From a virus, in IMG/VR virus record IMGVR_UViG_3300030117_001986, positions 1 through 22,558 of that record: 22,558 nt of DNA; one strand, written 5' to 3'. A program made the position numbers and the translations under genes. Below are positions 9,101 through 15,406 of this stretch, one piece after another. The first letter of the stretch is position 1. Each line of letters begins with the position of its first letter. The notes below the pieces were generated by a model that was given only the letters and a program-made list of their open reading frames with translations, had not been told where the DNA came from and searched no databases.

Positions 9101-10949
9101 ACTATATTTAGATCCAAAACTACGTAGAGGTTTAGATAATTCATTAGGGTTTTGGGCTAATGCAGGAAGATCATTAATGGCAGAAATGACTAGGGGATTA
9201 GGACCAGTTAAAGAGTTACTCGTAGGTGAAACAAAAACTGCTTTTGGTAAAGTTCCTGCTCAATCCTCACCAACTACAGGTGAAGATCCTAGTACTAATA
9301 TACTACCAGCAACTCCTCTCTATACAGGTATGAATGTAAGAGGAAAAAGAGATCCTGTAGCATCTGAATTAATTAGATTAGATCTAGATCCATTTGACAT
9401 GAGAATATATTCAGGAACAGGAGAGTATGATAACATAGCTAATAGGATATCTGGTAAATTAGCACAGACTGTTATACAAGAGTTTATGAATACTCCAACA
9501 TATAGAAGTATGTCATTTCAAGAACAAAGAAATACATTAAAAAATTTCTATAAAAGACCAAATGAGTTAGAGGAAGTTTTTGGAGAGTTTAAATCTAAAG
9601 CTTCTAATATTAGAAGACAAACTACAAGATATATGAAAGAAAATTATCCTACTTTAACAGGATTAAATAATCTTAAAAAATTAGGTAGTAAAACTATTAA
9701 CAGAGCATTAGATATGCTTCCACCAGATATAGATCTTAGTTATGTAAATGAAAAATCAAAAGATCCTAAAGATAGACAAAAATTAAAAAGATTACAAGAT
9801 AATATAGCATTAATAAATTATACTGTAAAAAATAGATTATATAAAGAAGACCCTTCATTTGGTAGACGATTAGATGATACTAGAGAAGCAATAGCAAATC
9901 AAGAACGACAAAAACCTGGTGGGTTTGGAGTCAGGCAAAACAAAGGTGGTTACGTAACTCAAATGAATCGTTTAGGTTTTGCTGAAGGTGGTAATGTAGG
10001 AATGAAGGGTGGTACTGTATTAGGCAAAATGGCAGATCCTAATTATCCTATGACGGAAGCTGAAAAAGAAACAGGTAGAAGAAGTGTTACTGGAAGTAGA
10101 GTTTTAAAAGCAGTTCCTGTAACAGAGTATGCAACAGAAGCAGTAAAAGAAATGGCTTCTGGTAGAAATCCTACAAAAGCTGCTGAAGTTGCATCTGATT
10201 TAGGTAGAGATAGATTATCTAATAGAATAAAAAAATTTATTACAGAAATGTATAGTGAACCTAATAAAACATCTAAAATTGCTAAAGAAAATTTTGGTTT
10301 TCGACATGAAAATCGTGCATTAGATAGTGGTTCTGTAGGTGTAGATTGGTTAAAATCTAATCAAAAATATACTTTAGAACAAACAAAACGTGATAAAACA
10401 CTAACAAGACAAGCAAAAGAAACGGCTGCATTAGGTGATTCATATACTCAACCAAATACTGAAATGTTTTTACCTACAAAAATATTAAAATCTATGAAAG
10501 GTGTTATGGGAGAAAGAAGATTTAGAGGAGATAGTGGATATGATCGATTAAAAAAAGAAATTGGTAGTAATTTTGATATAGATCAAAGAGGAACAGGAAA
10601 GTATGGTAGTAAAATTACTGTAGTGGTAAATCAAAAAGGAGAAGGGTTTATCTGGGAAGGAAACACTCGTACTGCCATAGCTGATAAATTAAAAATTCCT
10701 TATGTAAAAGCTAAAGTTGTATATCTTAACGGTGGAGAGCTAGTAGATGGACCTTTTTCAGTTAAAAATATTGTTAAAGTAGCTAAAACTAGAAAAGGTG
10801 CAGAGGAAAGTATAGAATTTGAAAAAGAATATGGAGATTATATTAGAGAAAATATAGAAACTTCTAGAAAACCATATCAAAATATTGAAGAAGTTATAGA
10901 TGAATTTAAACAGTTTAAAAAAGGTGGAATTATGATGAGGAGAGCATAA
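6180..10949 (+). CDS. Giant internal virion / polyvalent-like protein with C-terminal ParB-like domain
   Basis: At 1589 residues this is the largest gene. An N-terminal helical part is followed by Gly/Ala-rich, possibly membrane-active stretches (about residues 115-170 and 185-208). A middle region around 490-520 reads RLVDVWRGSLVVSPATTLRN, resembling the W.gsLl..P.T..RNi segment I associate with large ejected phage proteins. Long helices follow to about 1240. Residues 1255-1271 contain KGGYVTQMNRLGFAEGG, a motif often seen at the ends of marine phage proteins, here internal. Residues about 1420-1535 look like a ParB-like fold: FIWEGNTRTAIADKLKIPYV at 1490-1509, including the EGNTR core (1493-1497) equivalent to ParB's G.(H/N)R motif. 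It ends KKGGIMMRRA. Probable role: a core protein ejected into the host with the DNA. The ParB part could bind DNA or nucleotide or cut DNA; this is inferred. Confidence 0.72.
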   Translation: MAKKTRADLLNDKEFMNTVYEYSLNRYEELPDNNEQALEQFIEDYRELNNNTIGAFQFINYVESLKDEEYKARLGQIYKTVDDELENFYADESIGFKEQAGAVGDYLFYNIVDPINALGFGAGKLVSSAIGRQMIKSAVGKSLGTKLKTAAIIGTAEGAAGAGVDYAAQLAEKDLGVRDEIDLSSLGTAAVLGGTIGGGIGAIAAKGSDQTTQQLTKYLTEQDKIAGVKLSDDAIATKKAPKDYTGFYVTDNGTEVGRVLSGTKDKLEVDFGIDSATGQSNVKQLTLKELKGVSEDAKRKAIVKQDVKGLMPLDTAKVAEGEKVLNDVGIVTKEDKELYRTSLNEKTMQTVRESMEEWSANSPELQTLIKPGQRITDFVGDMFERISKKEGLDAMNYANSKTLQNFIQVLGKNGISPERFSVILRADVSQAGRTLQHTSAIKKAFNNNLKEVQQFNYSLTEAAKRLTPEDQSVLAYARELDKRSNQVGSMFSRLVDVWRGSLVVSPATTLRNIIGSMLRVPSETLQKQLDKWFQGFEAEILGKEALPDIPDYKVFDLANNLLQVRGAMDVTKYIGRHFSEVDKKIFRVIDDFDTAFNPNKKDEKGFIAALEGGVRYLNTLNIMQDQRIKSAAFLSSLDRQVIQARRLGNITDNSVNSLEDILKNNKLDLLSNKMIENALTDAYKLTYQVRNVKDATSIPGLGTVLSTLQKAVNDNPALKILIPFPNFQANSISYWTNRIPGVGLLKAAGAQRKINLKKGTAKADRDRLGQIKIEAKELATKSAAAKNPLDKVAFNESIQTLNREKEELLAKFGESMQDLAKVKQGLTETVDGVIMLGIAYQIKNMEGQEGTKWYEFKDPEGRLYDMRPLFPLTPFLYMASGLTKMYKGEKDPNDWFPTQSKDAMEALIGTTVRAGAIGKLLRGGQAVLTSDSPFDKAKWGDALGATIGYIFGGATTFLRPVGQGAATLSDAESRLYLDPKLRRGLDNSLGFWANAGRSLMAEMTRGLGPVKELLVGETKTAFGKVPAQSSPTTGEDPSTNILPATPLYTGMNVRGKRDPVASELIRLDLDPFDMRIYSGTGEYDNIANRISGKLAQTVIQEFMNTPTYRSMSFQEQRNTLKNFYKRPNELEEVFGEFKSKASNIRRQTTRYMKENYPTLTGLNNLKKLGSKTINRALDMLPPDIDLSYVNEKSKDPKDRQKLKRLQDNIALINYTVKNRLYKEDPSFGRRLDDTREAIANQERQKPGGFGVRQNKGGYVTQMNRLGFAEGGNVGMKGGTVLGKMADPNYPMTEAEKETGRRSVTGSRVLKAVPVTEYATEAVKEMASGRNPTKAAEVASDLGRDRLSNRIKKFITEMYSEPNKTSKIAKENFGFRHENRALDSGSVGVDWLKSNQKYTLEQTKRDKTLTRQAKETAALGDSYTQPNTEMFLPTKILKSMKGVMGERRFRGDSGYDRLKKEIGSNFDIDQRGTGKYGSKITVVVNQKGEGFIWEGNTRTAIADKLKIPYVKAKVVYLNGGELVDGPFSVKNIVKVAKTRKGAEESIEFEKEYGDYIRENIETSRKPYQNIEEVIDEFKQFKKGGIMMRRA

Positions 10950-11401
10950 TGGGTGGATTTCCAATGGAAATATTTACGCTTCTAGCATCAACCATATTAG
11001 GTGGTGTTATGAGTATATGGGGGCAAAGCATTAAGTCTAAGCAAGAGGCTAACAAAATGTATATAGCTGCCTTAACAGAAGAAAGCAAGATCGTTGCTTC
11101 TGCAAGAGAACATGGTACAAAAGATATACACTTTGCATGGACCAGGAGAATTATAGCATTGTCTGCTGTATTTGCTATTATCGTGTTACCTAAGATAGTA
11201 CCACTGATATATCCAGAGCATCCTTGGATGGTTACTGTAGGTTATGCAGAGCTACAAGGTGGATTTATGAATTGGATGTTTGGCCCAGATAAGGCTATGA
11301 TGTGGAAATCATTTCAAGGTTTTGTAATTACCCCATTAGATACAAACTTAGTAGCTGCAATCACTGGCTTGTATTTCGGTGCAGGGTTCACCAAAAGATA
11401 A
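10949..11401 (+). CDS. Three-segment membrane protein, probable holin
   Basis: This 150-residue protein has hydrophobic segments at about residues 7-24, 68-88 and 132-146, separated by a charged helix (SIKSKQEANKMYIAALTEES) and a Trp/Met-rich loop. Size and topology resemble the three-segment holin family described for gene-transfer agents and marine phages (PF11351 would be the profile to test), which opens the inner membrane for lysis. It begins with a TAATG junction to the giant virion gene, after GAGGAG. It is the last gene of the + strand cluster and is followed at once by a hairpin. An in-frame ATG at 10964 could give a shorter form, as in dual-start holins. No endolysin is visible beside it. 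The holin role is likely but not proven by motif. Confidence 0.65.
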   Translation: MGGFPMEIFTLLASTILGGVMSIWGQSIKSKQEANKMYIAALTEESKIVASAREHGTKDIHFAWTRRIIALSAVFAIIVLPKIVPLIYPEHPWMVTVGYAELQGGFMNWMFGPDKAMMWKSFQGFVITPLDTNLVAAITGLYFGAGFTKR

Positions 11402-11402
11402 A

Positions 11403-11420
11403 GGGGGAAATTAATCCCCC
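11403..11420. terminator. Hairpin between convergent arms, likely bidirectional terminator
   Basis: GGGGGA (11403-11408) pairs with TCCCCC (11415-11420) around a 6-base AATTAA loop, in the 25 bases between the holin stop and the stop of the converging - strand gene. On the - strand it is followed by TTATCTTTT, a modest T-tract; on the + strand the T-tract is poor. Its place at the meeting point of two operons supports a terminator role. Confidence 0.6.
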
Positions 11421-11426
11421 CAAGTC

Positions 11427-11753
11427 TTACTTACGCGAGTTAGCATTTAACTTTAATATTAACTCCGTATCTTTTTGAGTTTGCTTATCTCCTAGAGAAC
11501 CTAATCTGTCCTGCACGATCTTGGGTAGTAATCCAAGAAATGCACATTTATGTGCAGTCTCCATAGTTCCATAAGCATACTCATTGCCATAAGAATCTAC
11601 GTAGTTACCTGTAACATTATCATATGGGCATGAACTGTCATGTATCCATTTTTTACTGTCTGCATAACTAAACCCTATAGCAGTGATTAGCATTAATGCA
11701 GTTATAGATAAACCTATTATTAATTTTACTTTAGGACTATTTTCATTAATCAT
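11427..11753 (-). CDS. Small signal-anchored protein, unknown function
   Basis: The protein has 108 residues. An N-terminal hydrophobic segment (about residues 10-30, LIIGLSITALMLITAIGFSY) is preceded by a Lys, so it should be a signal anchor or signal peptide with the rest outside the inner membrane. The outer part has two Cys (SSCPYDN and HKCAFLG), which could form a disulphide. The C-terminal 30 residues are charged and helical. It overlaps its upstream partner by four bases (ATGA), which indicates translational coupling. It is the last gene of the replication-side transcript. Possible roles include lysis accessory or superinfection exclusion, but nothing in the sequence decides this. Confidence 0.65.
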   Translation of the reverse strand: MINENSPKVKLIIGLSITALMLITAIGFSYADSKKWIHDSSCPYDNVTGNYVDSYGNEYAYGTMETAHKCAFLGLLPKIVQDRLGSLGDKQTQKDTELILKLNANSRK

Positions 11754-11941
11754 TTCTTACTCCAATCTTCTACAATATAATCATATAACATATTCATCTC
11801 ATCCTGATCTTCTTCTATTATCTGGACTCGATCATTAGGCCAAGAATACTTTCTAGCATATTTCTTAGCATCTCTTAACAAAGCAAAACCATTACTGATT
11901 TTATTACCTTCTGGTTTTGTTACTATTACTTTATGATACAT
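11750..11941 (-). CDS. Small soluble protein, unknown function
   Basis: This 63-residue protein reads MYHKVIVTKPEGNKISNGFA..., with a likely beta strand, a basic helix (LLRDAKKYARKYSW) and an acidic helix at the end. It resembles many small phage proteins of unknown role, and I do not recognise a family. GGGAG lies 7-8 bases upstream of the ATG, and it overlaps the following membrane-protein gene by ATGA. A TTGACA sits upstream, but a -10 element at normal spacing would fall on the start codon, so it is not counted as a promoter. Confidence 0.6.
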   Translation of the reverse strand: MYHKVIVTKPEGNKISNGFALLRDAKKYARKYSWPNDRVQIIEEDQDEMNMLYDYIVEDWSKK

Positions 11942-11942
11942 A

Positions 11943-12086
11943 TCACATTCTCCCTACATTGTCAAGTGTATTTTTAAAAAAACGACCTCGTAGGATGAGG
12001 CAGAAAGGTATGTAAGCAATGTCTCTGGTAGTTAGTGTCCAGATTTTACCTACACCCTCTCTAGCATAGCTTAAAATAGCTCTCAA
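11943..12086 (-). CDS. Possible 47-residue hydrophobic peptide with TTG start
   Basis: The 160-base space between the secreted-protein gene and the 63-residue gene has no ATG-started frame of note. One frame is open from the stop of the upstream gene to a TGA one base before the next ATG. A TTG at 12084-12086 preceded by AGGG at 7 bases would give 47 residues containing IWTLTTRDIAYIPFCLILRG, a half-hydrophobic segment. Tight fit to both neighbours favours a real gene; the rare start codon and a possible weak hairpin with a seven-T tract (11976-12000) argue for caution. Confidence 0.35.
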   Translation of the reverse strand: MRAILSYAREGVGKIWTLTTRDIAYIPFCLILRGRFFKNTLDNVGRM

Positions 12087-12101
12087 AGGATTTACCCTAA
12101 A

Positions 12102-12422
12102 TTACCACCTAATTGTGTCTTTTTTCTTTATATATTCACCTGTAAAGCCTGAATCTACCCAACATAGTAACTGAGAGTTCTCAGGACGTACAATTGCAGC
12201 AGTCCAGGTTCCAGATGTAGCATTAAGAAAGATAAATGTTACATGACCTCTAGCTGATATACCACGAAATATTATTTGTTCGCCGTATTTTTCTTGAATA
12301 GTAATTTTAGCTTCTGCTAAATCTTTGCATCCTGTTCGCATAGGTACTTGGCTGTACGATGCGGAAACATTAAACATAAATAAACATAAACCAATTAACG
12401 CTCCTTTTACTATTTTACTCAT
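12102..12422 (-). CDS. Secreted or periplasmic small protein with signal peptide
   Basis: The frame allows an ATG at 12437, but the ATG at 12422 is chosen because a perfect AAGGAGG lies 5 bases before it (12428-12434). That start gives 106 residues beginning MSKIVKGALIGLCLFMFNVS. The N-terminus is a classic signal peptide with Lys residues, a hydrophobic core and a likely cut after NVSA or nearby (ASYSQ). The mature part has two Cys (TGCKD and LLCWVD) that could pair, and a predicted beta-rich body (HVTFIFLNA, TWTAAIV). The gene overlaps the end of thyX by 8 bases. Phage proteins exported early in infection may alter the cell envelope or block superinfection, but no specific function can be claimed. 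Confidence 0.7.
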   Translation of the reverse strand: MSKIVKGALIGLCLFMFNVSASYSQVPMRTGCKDLAEAKITIQEKYGEQIIFRGISARGHVTFIFLNATSGTWTAAIVRPENSQLLCWVDSGFTGEYIKKKDTIRW

Positions 12423-13104
12423 TAGAACCTCCTTCAAGGTTAGTTGTTAGAGATATCCAACTTTCAGGAAACAATTTAATTATAATATCGTGCCACTGAC
12501 TTGCTAAGTCTTGTATCTCTTGTTGTGCAGTAAATTCACTGCGTAAATTATAAGCTCTAGCCCAAGCGTACAAAGATCCTGTTACATAGTATTCAGTGTA
12601 CGTAGATTGAGGTAGAACCATTCTTGCTTGTTCAGGACAAACGTCCATGCCTAATAAATGTATATACGTCCACTTAGCTTTATTAATAGACTGAACATAT
12701 TCATCTATCATAAGGTTATATGGATTTATATCTACAGTTTTATCTGAAGAACCCTGCTTCCTGTCACGATGTTTGGCTCTCCACTCTTTAGGTATGTAAA
12801 ACTCAGGTAACTCATCTACATACCTTCTACTAATCTCATTATAGCTAAACCCTACTGTATGTTTAAATCTTTGCCTAGCTACAAAGAGAGGTACTTTTTC
12901 TCGCATCGTTATCATGCAATGCGTAAAAGGTGTAAAGTGTTCATTCCTTGCAAGAAAGTTTAATAGTTTTTGATCTTTTTCATTAAGGAACACACCCATC
13001 TCTGATACACTAAAAGAGGACTCCTTGTTGAAACTGACCCTCGCTGCATTCACTACCGTAAGGTCCGTTCCCATTGAGTCTACTAATAACGCTTCCATCT
13101 TCAT
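12415..13104 (-). CDS. thyX: Flavin-dependent thymidylate synthase
   Basis: ThyX makes dTMP from dUMP using methylenetetrahydrofolate and FAD, with NADPH as reductant. The 229 residues match family length. The signature RHRx7S appears as RQRFKHTVGFS (residues 77-87), continuing YNEISRRYVDELPEFY. The N-terminal VDSMGTDLTVVNAARVSF and the C-terminal PQSTYTEYYVTGSLYAW stretch are also typical. GGAG stands 5 bases before the ATG; an ATG two codons later is less well placed. The first 95 bases overlap the end of the preceding nuclease-like gene in another frame. With the ribonucleotide reductase upstream, it supplies deoxynucleotides for phage DNA synthesis, most useful in A+T-rich genomes. Confidence 0.95.
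   Translation of the reverse strand: MKMEALLVDSMGTDLTVVNAARVSFNKESSFSVSEMGVFLNEKDQKLLNFLARNEHFTPFTHCMITMREKVPLFVARQRFKHTVGFSYNEISRRYVDELPEFYIPKEWRAKHRDRKQGSSDKTVDINPYNLMIDEYVQSINKAKWTYIHLLGMDVCPEQARMVLPQSTYTEYYVTGSLYAWARAYNLRSEFTAQQEIQDLASQWHDIIIKLFPESWISLTTNLEGGSNE
12428..12434 (-). promoter_or_regulatory. Perfect Shine-Dalgarno sequence deciding the start of the secreted protein
   Basis: AAGGAGG on the - strand lies inside the last codons of thyX, 5 bases before the ATG at 12422. It is a full match to the anti-Shine-Dalgarno sequence, better than those of most neighbours, and rules against the upstream ATG at 12437. Confidence 0.8.
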
Positions 13105-13564
13105 CTAACTCCACTTTATAACTAGGATAATATTTAGAGACTGCTTTATTCCAACCTTGATACACTGTAAGATCATAAGTAAATAAACGTAATTTTCTAA
13201 GTGTTATTGAACCAGATCTATCACTGGATAATTCTCTAACAGCTTTCATATTTAAATAAAACATTTCTTGGGTATCTAAAACAACACACGCTAGTATTTC
13301 AAAGTCTTTATCTGTATAAGTTTTCTTTTGACGTTTTATATCCGCAGTATGATCGTAATATTCTTTTCTTATTAAAAAGGTTCTACCTACTTCAGATACC
13401 ATAGATTTAACTTGTATTCTAATTGGTCTTTCAAGGGAAGAAACACAAATTACATCAGTATCTGCTGCGTCTACATGATATGCTGGTAAACCCATACTAG
13501 CTAAGTTTGCAAGTACTAAAAACTCTCCTTGTTTTCCTACAAGCGTTTGGACTGATTCAGGCAT
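13010..13564 (-). CDS. PD-(D/E)XK-like nuclease family protein
   Basis: The gene encodes 184 residues. The N-terminal half has the layout of a small PD-(D/E)XK fold: GKQGEFLVLANLASMG with Glu14, AADTDVICV with Asp35 and Asp37, then RIQVKSM with Gln51 and Lys53, so the motif is D...QxK. This is similar to archaeal resolvase-like or group I intron-like PDDEXK proteins. The rest (VVLDTQEMFYLN, LRKLRLFTYDLT) is beta-rich and could complete the fold. The ATG at 13564 has AAGGAG 8 bases before it. The last 31 codons overlap thyX out of frame, and the first bases overlap the RMF-like gene by 28. A role in DNA processing or host DNA breakdown is plausible, but substrate is unknown. Confidence 0.7.
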   Translation of the reverse strand: MPESVQTLVGKQGEFLVLANLASMGLPAYHVDAADTDVICVSSLERPIRIQVKSMVSEVGRTFLIRKEYYDHTADIKRQKKTYTDKDFEILACVVLDTQEMFYLNMKAVRELSSDRSGSITLRKLRLFTYDLTVYQGWNKAVSKYYPSYKVELDEDGSVISRLNGNGPYGSECSEGQFQQGVLF

Positions 13565-13713
13565 CTATAGTACTCCTTATTGTAGCCTCGTTGCCATTCT
13601 CTTGCTCTATCAGAAGTAGAAGGAAACGGATTGTTTTTGTTCCTCCTAAATCCGTTCCTACCTTGCTCTAGAATATCCCTCATAGGAAAAGGATATCTTC
13701 TTTTATACGCCAC
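13537..13713 (-). CDS. Small basic RMF-like protein with GTG start
   Basis: The frame extends up to an ATG at 13770, but the GTG at 13711-13713 is the likely start because AGGAGG (13719-13724) is 5 bases upstream. It gives 58 residues starting MAYKRRYPFPMRDILEQGRN. The body GRNGFRRNKNNPFPS...REWQRGYNKEY resembles the A..G......(C/N)P(Y/F)....R..W..G(W/Y) pattern of ribosome modulation factor and related small phage proteins. The N-terminus overlaps the last 11 bases of the ribonucleotide reductase gene, and the end overlaps the next gene by 28 bases. A ribosome-binding or regulatory role is only suggested by the pattern. Basic charge would also fit nucleic acid binding. Confidence 0.65.
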   Translation of the reverse strand: MAYKRRYPFPMRDILEQGRNGFRRNKNNPFPSTSDRAREWQRGYNKEYYRCLNQSKRL

Positions 13714-15406
13714 AAACCCCTCCTGAGTTGGTAATTTCACAGATATCATGTGTCTCAACTGCTTCTTCAAACTCTGTTCCTAACTTATCTACTGCCTCAC
13801 TGTAAGGCACTACAGAAAGAGGTTGACCACCACGGCAACCATCAGGGTACACTGTAAATCCACGTAACCTATGTGCATATGATGCTAACGTATTAGCAAA
13901 ATTACTTACAGTATCCTCATTATTAAATTTAGAACCCCAAGCAGGTAAATTGATAGTAGAACTGATAGACATATCTACGTAATCCTGTACATCTGCCTGA
14001 AACTTAATCCTTCTTTCGTAATCATCTGCTAAATCTAGCGCAGATTCAATCTTATCAGGATCAGCATCATACATATCAATTAACTCTTGTGCTGCAGAGT
14101 CTACAACGTATTGATACTTCCACTTAGTACCACCAGTTAAGTATCTACGCTTATACGCTACAGCAAAAATAGGCTCTATTCCACTGGAGCTACCAGCGAG
14201 TATAGAAATAGAACCAGTAGGAGCGATAGCGCGGTTCGCAACTGGTCTGGATATAGATAACTCATCAGAAAATTCCTTAGAGATGTTATCACTGATGCCT
14301 TGATATACCGATAACCATCTATGTAATGTTGGGGTAACTTCATACTTCTCTCCTCTTTTAACTAACCATTCATGCATACCCATAAGACCTAAACCTAGTC
14401 TTCTATTTTTCTCTCTAACCTTATAGACTTTATCATAAGGTAGCTCTGCTCTCAATGTGCCACAGATTAAGAATTTAGTAGCAAGCTCAACGACTCTAGC
14501 AAGCTCCTGAAGTGAATCAATGCGTCCAAGGTTAACACTCCCAAGATTGCAAACGTCACTATCATCAGCAGAAGTAACCTCCGTACAAGCATTTCTTAGG
14601 GTATCCTTTTCATTTTCCATAAAGTTAAAACTAAATCCTGGTTCAGCAGAAGTTAATGCCTGTTTAACATTCTTCAAAAACACTTCACCAACATCACCTG
14701 TCTTCCAGTAATTCATAAGCCATTCAGTATCATAGTTTACACTTATGTTAGTCATATCTAATGGTGCGCGGAAGTTAAAGTCCTGTTCTTTAATATCTTT
14801 AAATGTAAATCCTGTATTACCTACAGGCATATCGTTCCAGTTCTTAGCAGTTAAGAAGCTAGGTATATCATTGTGTTTCCAGTTAAGTGATGCATACATA
14901 GCTGATCTACGTGATCCTCCTTGCATTACATTAGCACCTATAGAATTAATCATCTGCATCTTAGGTATAGGTCCAGATGCTAACCCACCAGATCCACCTA
15001 ATGATCTTCCTGATTCACGATAGATAGAATAGTCTACTCCAATACCTCCACCAGTCATCAAACATGATTCTGCTTTCCAACTAAGGTTGGCCCAATCTTC
15101 TCTCGTATCTTCTTCAGCAGATAATAAGAAACAGTTATTGTAGAAACGTCTATCTCTTCCTGCATAATAAATATATCTACCACCTGGTACAAACTTGAGA
15201 TCTTCTATATACTTCTGTAGTTCTTTACGTTCCTCCTTACGCATTAAAGCTTCTTCACCTGAACGTAAGTTACCACATACATCCTCTACAAGCACTCTTG
15301 ATAGTTGTTCCCATGTATCGCAGCCAGTATGTGCATACTTTAAATTAAATATATCTTCTGAGAATTTGGACCTGAACATTGGATTCATGTTTGATTTAAA
15401 TGTCAT
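13703..15406 (-). CDS. nrdJ: Class II (adenosylcobalamin-dependent) ribonucleotide reductase
   Basis: The enzyme reduces ribonucleotides to deoxyribonucleotides through a thiyl radical generated with coenzyme B12. Visible active-site residues: Cys92 in YNNCFLL and Cys286 in DVCNLGSVNL (redox pair), Cys274 and Glu276 in NACTE (radical Cys and acid), and a C-terminal pair Cys556/Cys565 ending GGVCGV. IAPTGSISILAGSSSGIEP is typical of NrdJ. At 567 residues it is short for the class, without an N-terminal ATP cone, as in several marine phage versions. No small radical-generating subunit (nrdB) or activase (nrdG) is nearby, which also supports class II. The ATG overlaps the preceding 58-residue gene by 11 bases. 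It works with ThyX to make dNTPs. Confidence 0.9.
   Translation of the reverse strand: MTFKSNMNPMFRSKFSEDIFNLKYAHTGCDTWEQLSRVLVEDVCGNLRSGEEALMRKEERKELQKYIEDLKFVPGGRYIYYAGRDRRFYNNCFLLSAEEDTREDWANLSWKAESCLMTGGGIGVDYSIYRESGRSLGGSGGLASGPIPKMQMINSIGANVMQGGSRRSAMYASLNWKHNDIPSFLTAKNWNDMPVGNTGFTFKDIKEQDFNFRAPLDMTNISVNYDTEWLMNYWKTGDVGEVFLKNVKQALTSAEPGFSFNFMENEKDTLRNACTEVTSADDSDVCNLGSVNLGRIDSLQELARVVELATKFLICGTLRAELPYDKVYKVREKNRRLGLGLMGMHEWLVKRGEKYEVTPTLHRWLSVYQGISDNISKEFSDELSISRPVANRAIAPTGSISILAGSSSGIEPIFAVAYKRRYLTGGTKWKYQYVVDSAAQELIDMYDADPDKIESALDLADDYERRIKFQADVQDYVDMSISSTINLPAWGSKFNNEDTVSNFANTLASYAHRLRGFTVYPDGCRGGQPLSVVPYSEAVDKLGTEFEEAVETHDICEITNSGGVCGV
13719..13724 (-). promoter_or_regulatory. Shine-Dalgarno sequence inside the ribonucleotide reductase 3' end
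   Basis: AGGAGG on the - strand is embedded in the codons just before the terminal GVCGV of the reductase and lies 5 bases before a GTG. It decides the start of the RMF-like gene and puts that gene under reductase-coupled translation. Confidence 0.75.

Noticed and set aside
11939-11968. TTGACA on the - strand before the 63-residue gene as a third promoter of the same type
   Set aside because: At 17-base spacing the -10 would be TATGTA (3 of 6) and would overlap the ATG, so transcripts would start inside the gene. A chance match is more likely.
11976-12000. Hairpin CCTC/GAGG followed by seven T on the - strand as a terminator
   Set aside because: The stem has only four pairs and three bases separate it from the T-tract; also the same bases may encode a small peptide. 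Too weak to list as a feature.
14520-15023. Plus-strand open frames opposite the ribonucleotide reductase (14520-14711, 14745-15023, 15195-15458)
   Set aside because: They are antisense to conserved enzyme sequence, lack ribosome sites and their products have no protein-like features.
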